DNA of 6,241 nt from a bacterium. Its GTDB lineage: Bacteria; Krumholzibacteriota; Krumholzibacteria; LZORAL124-64-63. Below, piece by piece: positions 1 to 4,966 of the stretch (the stretch's first letter is position 1; each line of letters opens with the position of its first letter). The notes beneath the pieces are model-generated. The model searched no databases. It saw nothing but the letters and a program-made list of their open reading frames with translations, and was not told the origin of the DNA. The stretch is taken from NCBI GenBank assembly GCA_016873405.1, contig VGXH01000117.1:1-6241 (forward strand). Reading direction: 5' to 3'. The translations under genes and the position numbers were made by a program.

Positions 1-782
1 GGCGCGGGGTCCTGGAGCCGCTTCGGCGCCGCTGGCTGTTCCTGCTCATCCTGGCCGCCTGGGTGCCGGCGATCGTCAAGGGCGGCTTCATCTACGCCAA
101 GCTGAAGGCCGGGAACATCCTGGACCTGATGGGCGGCGGCTGGACCAGCATCGAGCCCGAGGGCTTCCTGCGCTTCCTGGAGGGCCAGCGGTTCTTCGTC
201 TTCGTCCTGCTGGCGATCACGGGCGCGGGCCTGATCGCCACCGATCGGCGCGAGAACGGCCTGTCCCTCTATTTCTCGCGTCCGCTCGGCCTGCTCGACT
301 ACATCGGCGGCAAGGCCCTGACATCGGTCTTCTTCTATTGCCTGGTGACGCTGCTGCCGGTCTGCGCGCTGTGCCTGTTCGCCTACCTGATCTCGCCCGA
401 GGCGACCGGTGCCCAGATGCTGCTGGGCACGCCGCTGCGCGCCCTGGTCTACTGCCTGCTGGCCGGGACCAGCACCAGCCTGGTGCTGTTGGCGTTCTCG
501 TCGCTGGGCACGCGCAGCATCTTCGTCATGGTCTGGTGGACCCTGCTCGTGACCGGCACCGACGCCATCGGCGGGATCGCCGCGGGCCTGCTGCACAAGA
601 GCGAACTGCAGGTCGTGAACTTCCTGGGCCAGTACCACAACGCGGGCTCGCTGCTGTTCGCGGCGCCGCGCCGGCTCGACGGGGTGTCGCCGTGGGTGAG
701 CCTGGTGACGATCCTGGCCTGGACCGCGCTGGCCCTGTGGGTCCTGCGTCGCCGCATCCGTCCGGTGGAGGTGGTGTCGTGA
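1..782 (+). CDS. ABC-2 type transporter permease, 5'-truncated by the window edge
   Basis: The reading frame is open from base 3 to the TGA at 780-782 (259 visible residues), so the true start lies upstream. The GTG at 63 is internal: the hydrophobic residues before it belong to the first membrane helix. Hydrophobic segments lie at about visible residues 11-27, 63-80, 105-130, 146-168, 172-195 and 229-248, giving a six-helix ABC-2 permease layout. Between helices 2 and 3 is the cytoplasmic motif E84-N-G86 ... S-R93-P94 ... Y100 ... K104, the ABC-2 counterpart of a coupling loop. The same pattern recurs in the second permease of this operon. A basic tail (about 249-253) fits a cytoplasmic C terminus. 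The protein probably pairs with the downstream ATPase and second permease to move an unknown substrate across the inner membrane. The family assignment is firm; the substrate is unknown. Only a few N-terminal residues are likely to be missing, because helix 1 is present. Confidence 0.88.
   Translation, partial: RGVLEPLRRRWLFLLILAAWVPAIVKGGFIYAKLKAGNILDLMGGGWTSIEPEGFLRFLEGQRFFVFVLLAITGAGLIATDRRENGLSLYFSRPLGLLDYIGGKALTSVFFYCLVTLLPVCALCLFAYLISPEATGAQMLLGTPLRALVYCLLAGTSTSLVLLAFSSLGTRSIFVMVWWTLLVTGTDAIGGIAAGLLHKSELQVVNFLGQYHNAGSLLFAAPRRLDGVSPWVSLVTILAWTALALWVLRRRIRPVEVVS
767..771 (+). promoter_or_regulatory. Ribosome binding site of the ABC ATPase gene
   Basis: GGAGG lies 7 nt before the GTG at 779, inside the last codons of the upstream permease. 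It decides the start of the ATPase gene, which overlaps the permease stop as GTGA. This arrangement suggests translational coupling. The reading frame is open further upstream, but those codons only shadow the permease gene. Confidence 0.75.
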
Positions 783-1726
783 GGGGCGCGGGCGTCGACA
801 GCAGCCAGGCCCGGATCACCGCCGACCGCGTCGGCAAGTGGTTCGGCGAGGTCATCGCCGTCAACAACTGCACGCTGGCCGTCGGCACCGGCGTGGTCGG
901 TCTGCTCGGCGCCAACGGCGCCGGCAAGAGCACGCTCTTCAAGATGCTGGCCGGGCTCATCGAGCCCAGCCACGGCGCGGTGCGCGTCTTCGGCCGCCGG
1001 CTGCGCCAGGACGTCGGCTGGTACCGGCGGGTGGGCTTCTGTCCGGAGAGCGACGCGCTGCCGGACTGGATGACCGGCCGCGAATTCCTGACCCTGATGC
1101 TGCGGCTGATGGGCTTCGACAAGGCGGAGACCAACCGGCGCGTCGAGTTCTGGCTCGAGCGCTTCGAGTTGACGGACGCCGCCGGCCGTCGCCTCGGCGG
1201 CTACTCGAAGGGCATGCGGCAGAAGGTCAAGCTGGCGCAGGCGATGGCCCACGATCCGGACGTCATCTTCCTGGACGAACCCCTCAACGGCATGGACCCG
1301 GTGTCGCGCAAGCAGTCGATCGACCTGGTCCGCGAGCTGGGGCAGCAGGGCCGCACGATCCTCGTCTCCAGCCACATCCTGCCCGAAGTCGAATCGATGA
1401 CCAGCGAGATCATCCTGATCGATCGCGGGCGCGTGCTGGCCGAGGGCTCGGTGGCCGAGATCCGCGACAAGATCCCCGAACACCCGACGACGGTGGCGCT
1501 GGTCTCGTCGTCGCCGCGCGCGCTGGCCGGCTTCCTGATCGGACGCGAGCACGTCGTCGGCGTGCAGGTCGACCAGGAGAACCGCGTCGTGGTCAGCACC
1601 GACCATGCCGTGGCTTTCTACCGCGCGCTGCCGGGCTGGCTGCTCGGCAACGGGCTGGTCGTCGACGAGATCGTCACCCTGGACGACAGCCTCGAAGCCG
1701 TCTTCCAGTATCTGACCGAGAGGTGA
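779..1726 (+). CDS. ABC transporter ATP-binding protein (ABC-2 exporter family)
   Basis: The 315-residue cytoplasmic ATPase should power the two neighbouring permeases. All nucleotide-site motifs are visible: aromatic A-loop near W21-F22, Walker A GANGAGKST (44-52), signature YSKGM (142-146, a common variant of LSGGQ in this family), Walker B VIFLDEP (162-168) with catalytic E167, D-loop around G171-M-D-P174, and H-loop H199. The Q-loop position reads C-P-E90, with Glu in place of the usual Gln; this also occurs in other ABC-2 ATPases and is probably functional. Residues of about 232-315 form the variable C-terminal accessory region, ending in the family-typical D-D-S-L-E-A-V-F pattern. Length is normal for a single-domain ATPase of this class. 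The GTG start was chosen because of the GGAGG 7 nt upstream and the 4-nt overlap with the permease stop. A homodimer is expected because no second ATPase is present. The transported molecule is unknown. Confidence 0.95.
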   Translation: MRGAGVDSSQARITADRVGKWFGEVIAVNNCTLAVGTGVVGLLGANGAGKSTLFKMLAGLIEPSHGAVRVFGRRLRQDVGWYRRVGFCPESDALPDWMTGREFLTLMLRLMGFDKAETNRRVEFWLERFELTDAAGRRLGGYSKGMRQKVKLAQAMAHDPDVIFLDEPLNGMDPVSRKQSIDLVRELGQQGRTILVSSHILPEVESMTSEIILIDRGRVLAEGSVAEIRDKIPEHPTTVALVSSSPRALAGFLIGREHVVGVQVDQENRVVVSTDHAVAFYRALPGWLLGNGLVVDEIVTLDDSLEAVFQYLTER

Positions 1727-1731
1727 GCCCG

Positions 1732-2586
1732 ATGAAGGCAGCGGCTGACGCCGTTTCGCCCAGCGTCGACGACGCGCGTCCCGAAGGCAGCCTGAAGGCG
1801 GCCGCCTGGCTGGCCTGGTTCTCCCTGCGGGAAATGGCGCGGCGCCGGCGCCTGGTGGCCCTGGTGCTGATGAACCTGGTGCCGGTGCTGGTGGTCGCGG
1901 CCATCCGCATCTGGTTCCCGGGCTCGGGCATCACGCCGCACATGGTGCTCTCGGCGCTGACGCACGAGGTGTTCATGCCGTTCCTGATCCCGATCGTCGC
2001 GATGTCGGTGGGCGTGCCGGCCATCGGCGAGCAGGTCGAGGACGGCACCATCGTCTTCACCTGGACGCGTCCGGTGCGGCGGCGCGCCATCTACCTGGGA
2101 CGGCTGCTGGCGGCGCAGATCGTCTCCGCGCTCGTGCTCAGCCTCTCGCTGGTGCTGTGCTTCCTGATCATGCTCAGCGCCGGTCCGCAGGTCCTGACCT
2201 GGGAGTTCCTGAAGCTCTACCTGCAGTCGTTCGCGATCATCGGGCTGGGCGCGTTCGCTTATGCGGCGCTGTTCGCCGCACTCGGGACGCACTTCCGCAA
2301 GCCGGTCGTGCCGGCCATCGTCTTCTGGTTCGGCTGGGAGAACCTGGTCAGCAACATCCCGGCGCGGGTGCAGGAGCTGAGCCTGCGCTTCCACCTGCAG
2401 AACCTGGTCGCGCGGCCCGAGTCGGCGCCGGCGGACCTCCCGGGGCTGCTGAGCGCTCTGCTGACGACGGCTTTTCACCGCGACCCCGTGCCCAAGGCGC
2501 AGTCGGTGGCCGTGCTCGTGGCCGTGACGCTGGCCGCGACGGTCCTCGGCATGTGGCTTCTGCGCCGCAAGGAGATCGCCAGGTAG
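1732..2586 (+). CDS. ABC-2 type transporter permease (second membrane subunit)
   Basis: This 284-residue integral membrane protein starts at an ATG 5 nt after the ATPase stop, with AGAGG (1719-1723) 8 nt upstream. A hydrophilic N terminus (1-36) ends in a basic RRRR cluster (37-40) before helix 1, as expected for a cytoplasmic N terminus. Hydrophobic segments lie at about 41-60, 80-99, 126-149, 165-185, 190-208 and 258-277, a six-helix plan like the upstream permease. The loop after helix 2 carries E103-D-G105 ... T-R113-P114 ... Y121 ... R124, matching the equivalent loop of the first permease with one residue of offset, so the two are paralogues. They most likely form a heterodimeric channel driven by the ATPase between them. 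The basic C terminus (RRKEIAR) faces the cytoplasm. Cargo is not deducible. Polysaccharide, lipid, peptide and drug exporters all use this fold. Confidence 0.92.
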   Translation: MKAAADAVSPSVDDARPEGSLKAAAWLAWFSLREMARRRRLVALVLMNLVPVLVVAAIRIWFPGSGITPHMVLSALTHEVFMPFLIPIVAMSVGVPAIGEQVEDGTIVFTWTRPVRRRAIYLGRLLAAQIVSALVLSLSLVLCFLIMLSAGPQVLTWEFLKLYLQSFAIIGLGAFAYAALFAALGTHFRKPVVPAIVFWFGWENLVSNIPARVQELSLRFHLQNLVARPESAPADLPGLLSALLTTAFHRDPVPKAQSVAVLVAVTLAATVLGMWLLRRKEIAR

Positions 2587-2617
2587 GACGGTTCGCCGGA
2601 TGGGACCTTGCGTCAGC

Positions 2618-2621
2618 GGAG
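2618..2621 (+). promoter_or_regulatory. Ribosome binding site selecting the GTG start of the glycosylase gene
   Basis: GGAG is followed by a 7-nt spacer and GTG at 2629. The alternative in-frame TTG at 2608 has no convincing site at the right distance. The protein from the GTG begins directly with the family's usual N-terminal pattern (Y-D-R-x-F-F ... VARALLG), which supports this choice. Confidence 0.6.
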
Positions 2622-2628
2622 CCGTTCG

Positions 2629-3297
2629 GTGACGTACGACCGCGCATTCTTCGCCGCCGACCCCGTGACCGTCGCGCGCGCGCTGCTGGGCGCGGTGCTG
2701 GAGGTCGGTGACGCCGCCGGCGGCACCCTCGCCGGGCGCATCGTGGAGGTGGAGGCCTACGGCGGCGCCGACGACCCGGCCTCGCACGCGGCCCCCGGCC
2801 GAACCCCGCGCAGCGCGATCATGTATGGCCCGCCGGGCGTCGCCTACGTCTACTTCGTCTACGGCATGCATCATTGTCTCAATTTCGTGACCTGTCCGGA
2901 CGGCAGCGCCGGCGCCGTGCTCGTCCGCGCGCTCGAGCCGCTGCGCGGACGCGCGGCGATGGCCGCGCGGCGGGGGCTGGACCCGGCCGCGCCGGACCGG
3001 CTGCTGGGGGGCGGCCCGGGCCGCCTGTGCCGTTCCCTCGGTATCGATCTGTCCTGGAACGGCTTGCCGGTGGCCGCGCGCCTGCGTCGCCCCGTGGACG
3101 CGGCCGGGCGCCTGCGCCTGCTGGCGGACGCCGGGTCGCCGCCGCGGATCGTGGCTTCGCCGCGCATCGGCGTGCGGCGCGGCGCCGAGGCGCGCTGGCG
3201 GTTCTGCGACGCGGACAGCCGCTGCCTCTCGGCGCCGGCGTCGCCGCCGGACGCGGCGCAACCCGGCGCGTCCCGCCGCGTAGTGCGGTCGGATTGA
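2629..3297 (+). CDS. mpg: 3-methyladenine DNA glycosylase (AAG/MPG family)
   Basis: This 222-residue base-excision repair enzyme removes alkylated purines such as 3-methyladenine, and in many members hypoxanthine, by cutting the N-glycosidic bond. The AAG fold is recognisable from E-V-E42-A-Y44, A-S-H53, the Y-V-Y75 ... Y-G-M80 block, C-L-N85 and L-V-R100-A-L-E-P. These correspond to human AAG E125 (general base), Y127, H136, Y159 (intercalating), N169 and R182. Thus the base-flipping and catalytic residues all appear intact. Later family motifs are G-P130-G-R-L-C (129-134), S-P-R-I-G (177-181) and W-R-F (190-192). Residues of about 202-222 form a Pro/Ala/Arg tail that looks non-conserved. 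The protein is cytoplasmic with no signal. It begins 42 nt after the exporter permease and may be co-transcribed with it, although no functional link is evident. Its stop codon lies inside the -35 box of the next promoter. The start could be the TTG at 2608, but the GTG at 2629 has the better ribosome site. Confidence 0.95.
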   Translation: MTYDRAFFAADPVTVARALLGAVLEVGDAAGGTLAGRIVEVEAYGGADDPASHAAPGRTPRSAIMYGPPGVAYVYFVYGMHHCLNFVTCPDGSAGAVLVRALEPLRGRAAMAARRGLDPAAPDRLLGGGPGRLCRSLGIDLSWNGLPVAARLRRPVDAAGRLRLLADAGSPPRIVASPRIGVRRGAEARWRFCDADSRCLSAPASPPDAAQPGASRRVVRSD

Positions 3298-3322
3298 CAC
3301 GCCCCGGGGCCGATGGTACGTT
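3294..3322 (+). promoter_or_regulatory. Sigma-70-like promoter for the M16 peptidase genes
   Basis: A perfect TTGACA (3294-3299) is followed by 17 nt and TACGTT (3317-3322), which keeps the key first T, second A and last T of the -10 consensus. TGG directly precedes it, giving an extended -10 (TGn). The predicted transcript start is near 3329-3330. The -35 box contains the TGA stop of the glycosylase gene (3295-3297), so the promoter sits exactly at the gene boundary. It points at the M16 pair, whose first start is about 135 nt downstream. In such GC-rich DNA a perfect -35 at the right spacing is unlikely to be chance, but the activity is inferred only from sequence. Confidence 0.65.
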
Positions 3323-3324
3323 GC

Positions 3325-3440
3325 GCCGGCTTTTCCCGGCCGCTTCGAACCCTCGCTCCCGGGATCGTAGGCATCCCCGTCGTGCCGGCGCGCCGCCTCG
3401 GCGCGTGCCGGACGCCCCGTCCGCCGGCCTCCGTCCGGCC
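3325..3440 (+). promoter_or_regulatory. Structured 5' leader with three GC hairpins
   Basis: Between the promoter and the first M16 start there is no credible gene. The leader holds three inverted repeats. GCCGG/CCGGC lies at 3325-3329 and 3336-3340, with a TTTT-containing loop. The strongest pairs 3385-3395 with 3399-3411: an 11-bp stem, loop CCT, and a GT bulge on the 3' side. GCCGG/CCGGC recurs at 3423-3427 and 3435-3439. None is followed by a T-run, so a classical terminator is not supported. They could fold the mRNA leader, stabilise it, or act as an attenuator. No known riboswitch class was recognised, and GC-rich DNA forms such repeats easily, so function is uncertain. Confidence 0.35.
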
Positions 3441-3454
3441 GCGGGTCAACCTCC

Positions 3455-3459
3455 GGAGG
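3455..3459 (+). promoter_or_regulatory. Ribosome binding site of the first M16 gene
   Basis: A full GGAGG lies 5 nt before the ATG at 3465. It fixes the start of a frame that is open far upstream (from 2874, inside the glycosylase gene) and places a signal peptide at the N terminus of the product. Confidence 0.7.
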
Positions 3460-3464
3460 CTTCC

Positions 3465-4913
3465 ATGCCCGACCGTTTCCGCCGAACCGGCCTGCCGCTC
3501 GTCGGCCTGCTCCTGCTTCTGGCCGCCACCGCGGGCGCCCAGACCTACCTCGACCTCGAGTCCAAGGTGCACGAGTTCACGCTCGACAACGGCGTGAAGT
3601 TCCTCGTGCTCGAGGACCACGACGTCCCCGTCTTCTCGTTCCGGACCTTCGTCAATGTCGGCAGCGCCAACGAGGTGCGCGGCACGACGGGCCTGGCGCA
3701 TATCCTCGAGCACATGGCGTTCAAGGGGACGCCCGAGATCGGCACGAGCGACTACAAGGCGGAGCTCAAGGCGATGGCCGCCGAGGACGCCGCGTTCGCC
3801 GCCCTGAAGGCCGAGCGCCTCAGGGGCACGGACGCCGATCCCGAGCGCCTGGCGGAGCTCGAGGCCGCCTTCACCGCGGCGAAGGACGCCGCGCGCGCGT
3901 TCGTGGTGACCAACGAGTTCGGCCAGATCGTCGAGAACAACGGGGGCCAGGGACTCAACGCCTCGACGAGCACGGACATGACCGTGTACCTCTACAACTT
4001 CCCGAGCAATCGCCTCGAGCTGTGGGCCTACCTCGAGGGCGCGCGCATGTCGCGGCCCGTGCTGCGCGAGTTCTACACCGAGAAGGACGGTCCGGTGACG
4101 GAGGAGCGCCGCATGCGCACCGACAACAACCCGATCGGCCGTCTCATCGAGCAGTTCCAGAACCTGATGTTCATGGCCAACGGCTACCACCACTCGACGA
4201 TCGGCTACATGTCCGACATCGAGAACGTGAGCCGCGCCGACTGCCGGGATTTCTTCGAGGCCAACTACGTGGGCTCGAACCTCGTGGTGGCGATCGTCGG
4301 CGACGTGAAGCTGGCCGACGTCCGCAAGTACGCGCAGAAGTACTTCTCGGCCATCCCGGCCGGCCGTCCCGAGCCGGTCGAGACCATCGAGCCGGCGCAG
4401 CTCGGCGAGAAGCGCTTCATCATGAAGGACGAATCGCAGCCGATCTACGCGGCCGGCTACCAGATCCAGAACCTCCGCCACCCGGACTGGCCGGTGTACG
4501 AGGTCATCGCCGGCGTGCTCGGCCAGGGCCGCACCAGCCGCCTCTACGCCAAGCTCGTCAAGCAGGACAACATCGCGGTCCAGGCCATGGCCTTCCCGGG
4601 CTTCCCCGGTCAGAAGTACGAGACGGGCCTGCTGGTGTTCGGCATCCCGGTCAAGGACAAGACGGCCGCCGACATGGAAGCGGCGATCGACGCCGAGATC
4701 GCGCGCGTGGTGTCCGAGGGCATCACGGAGGCGGAGCTGGCGGCGGTCAAGCAGCGCGCGCGCGCCGAGTTCGTCCGCGGCCTGCAGGGCAACGGCGGCA
4801 TGGCCGAGCGCATCGAGGCCGTCACGCTCGAGGACGTCAAGCGCGTCGCGGCGGGCGTGTTCAAGCCGAGCAACCGCACCGTCGCCGTCATCGAGACCGA
4901 GAAGGACTCCTAG
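3465..4913 (+). CDS. Exported M16 family zinc metallopeptidase, catalytic subunit
   Basis: This 482-residue peptidase carries a Sec-type signal peptide: basic RFRR, a leucine-rich core (10-21), and probable cleavage after A-G-A25. The mature protein therefore acts outside the cytoplasm. The inverted zinc motif is complete: H79-I-L-E82-H83 after G-L-A, with E82 as catalytic base. The third ligand is most likely E214 in the T-E-E-R-R stretch (212-216). It lies 130 residues beyond H83 instead of about 76, because a charged Ala/Glu-rich segment (about 97-150) is inserted. Domain 1 closes with V-A-I-V-G-D (275-280); domain 2 starts near 313. In the R-L-Y ... A-V stretch (359-372), the Arg and Tyr that hold substrate in M16B partners are V365 and V372, so a partner subunit is probably needed. 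Domain 2 also looks about 20 residues short between A447 and R449. It is first in a two-gene unit with the non-catalytic homologue 53 nt downstream. The natural substrate is unknown; peptide degradation or processing is likely. Confidence 0.93.
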   Translation: MPDRFRRTGLPLVGLLLLLAATAGAQTYLDLESKVHEFTLDNGVKFLVLEDHDVPVFSFRTFVNVGSANEVRGTTGLAHILEHMAFKGTPEIGTSDYKAELKAMAAEDAAFAALKAERLRGTDADPERLAELEAAFTAAKDAARAFVVTNEFGQIVENNGGQGLNASTSTDMTVYLYNFPSNRLELWAYLEGARMSRPVLREFYTEKDGPVTEERRMRTDNNPIGRLIEQFQNLMFMANGYHHSTIGYMSDIENVSRADCRDFFEANYVGSNLVVAIVGDVKLADVRKYAQKYFSAIPAGRPEPVETIEPAQLGEKRFIMKDESQPIYAAGYQIQNLRHPDWPVYEVIAGVLGQGRTSRLYAKLVKQDNIAVQAMAFPGFPGQKYETGLLVFGIPVKDKTAADMEAAIDAEIARVVSEGITEAELAAVKQRARAEFVRGLQGNGGMAERIEAVTLEDVKRVAAGVFKPSNRTVAVIETEKDS

Positions 4914-4926
4914 TTCGGGAACGCGC

Positions 4927-4947
4927 CCCCCGCCGCCAGGGCGGGGG
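4927..4947 (+). other. Intercistronic GC hairpin between the two M16 genes
   Basis: CCCCCGCC (4927-4934) pairs perfectly with GGCGGGGG (4940-4947) across a 5-nt loop, making an all-GC 8-bp stem 13 nt after the first M16 stop. No T-run follows, and the next gene's ribosome site begins 5 nt later. A processing, mRNA-stability or partial-attenuation element that adjusts the ratio of the two subunits is more plausible than a full terminator. This is inference from the repeat alone. Confidence 0.45.
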
Positions 4948-4952
4948 CCGGA

Positions 4953-4957
4953 AAGGA
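4953..4957 (+). promoter_or_regulatory. Ribosome binding site of the second M16 gene
   Basis: AAGGA lies 9 nt before the ATG at 4967. It is immediately downstream of the GC hairpin and separate from it, so the site should stay accessible. Confidence 0.55.
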
Positions 4958-4966
4958 CCTGTGGAC

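Noticed and set aside
63..65. GTG as the start of the first permease
   Set aside because: The same frame is open to the window edge and encodes the N-terminal part of membrane helix 1. No ribosome site precedes it at a suitable distance.
449..1606. Long minus-strand open frame (385 aa) opposite the permease and ATPase genes
   Set aside because: It is antisense to clear ABC genes with intact motifs. Its product is a low-complexity Arg/Ala/His/Asp mixture, typical of shadows in GC-rich DNA.
1618..3300. Minus-strand open frame of 560 aa opposite the permease and glycosylase genes
   Set aside because: It spans two unrelated plus-strand genes with intact family motifs, and the product is Arg/Gln/His-rich with no recognisable domain.
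3385..3411. Leader hairpin as an intrinsic terminator of the exporter/glycosylase transcript
   Set aside because: No T-run follows and the element lies downstream of a good promoter for the next genes, so a leader structure is the more conservative reading.
2874..3464. Upstream extension of the first M16 reading frame
   Set aside because: The frame is open, but it overlaps the glycosylase gene and encodes Arg/Ala low complexity. The signal peptide and GGAGG place the real start at 3465.
3313..3597. Small plus-strand open frame (94 aa) in the leader, possible leader peptide
   Set aside because: Its ATG lies inside the promoter, upstream of the predicted transcript start. It has no ribosome site and runs into the M16 gene in another frame.
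2871..4481. Minus-strand open frame of 536 aa opposite the first M16 gene
   Set aside because: It mirrors the codon bias of the M16 gene and resembles no family. It is a GC-rich shadow.
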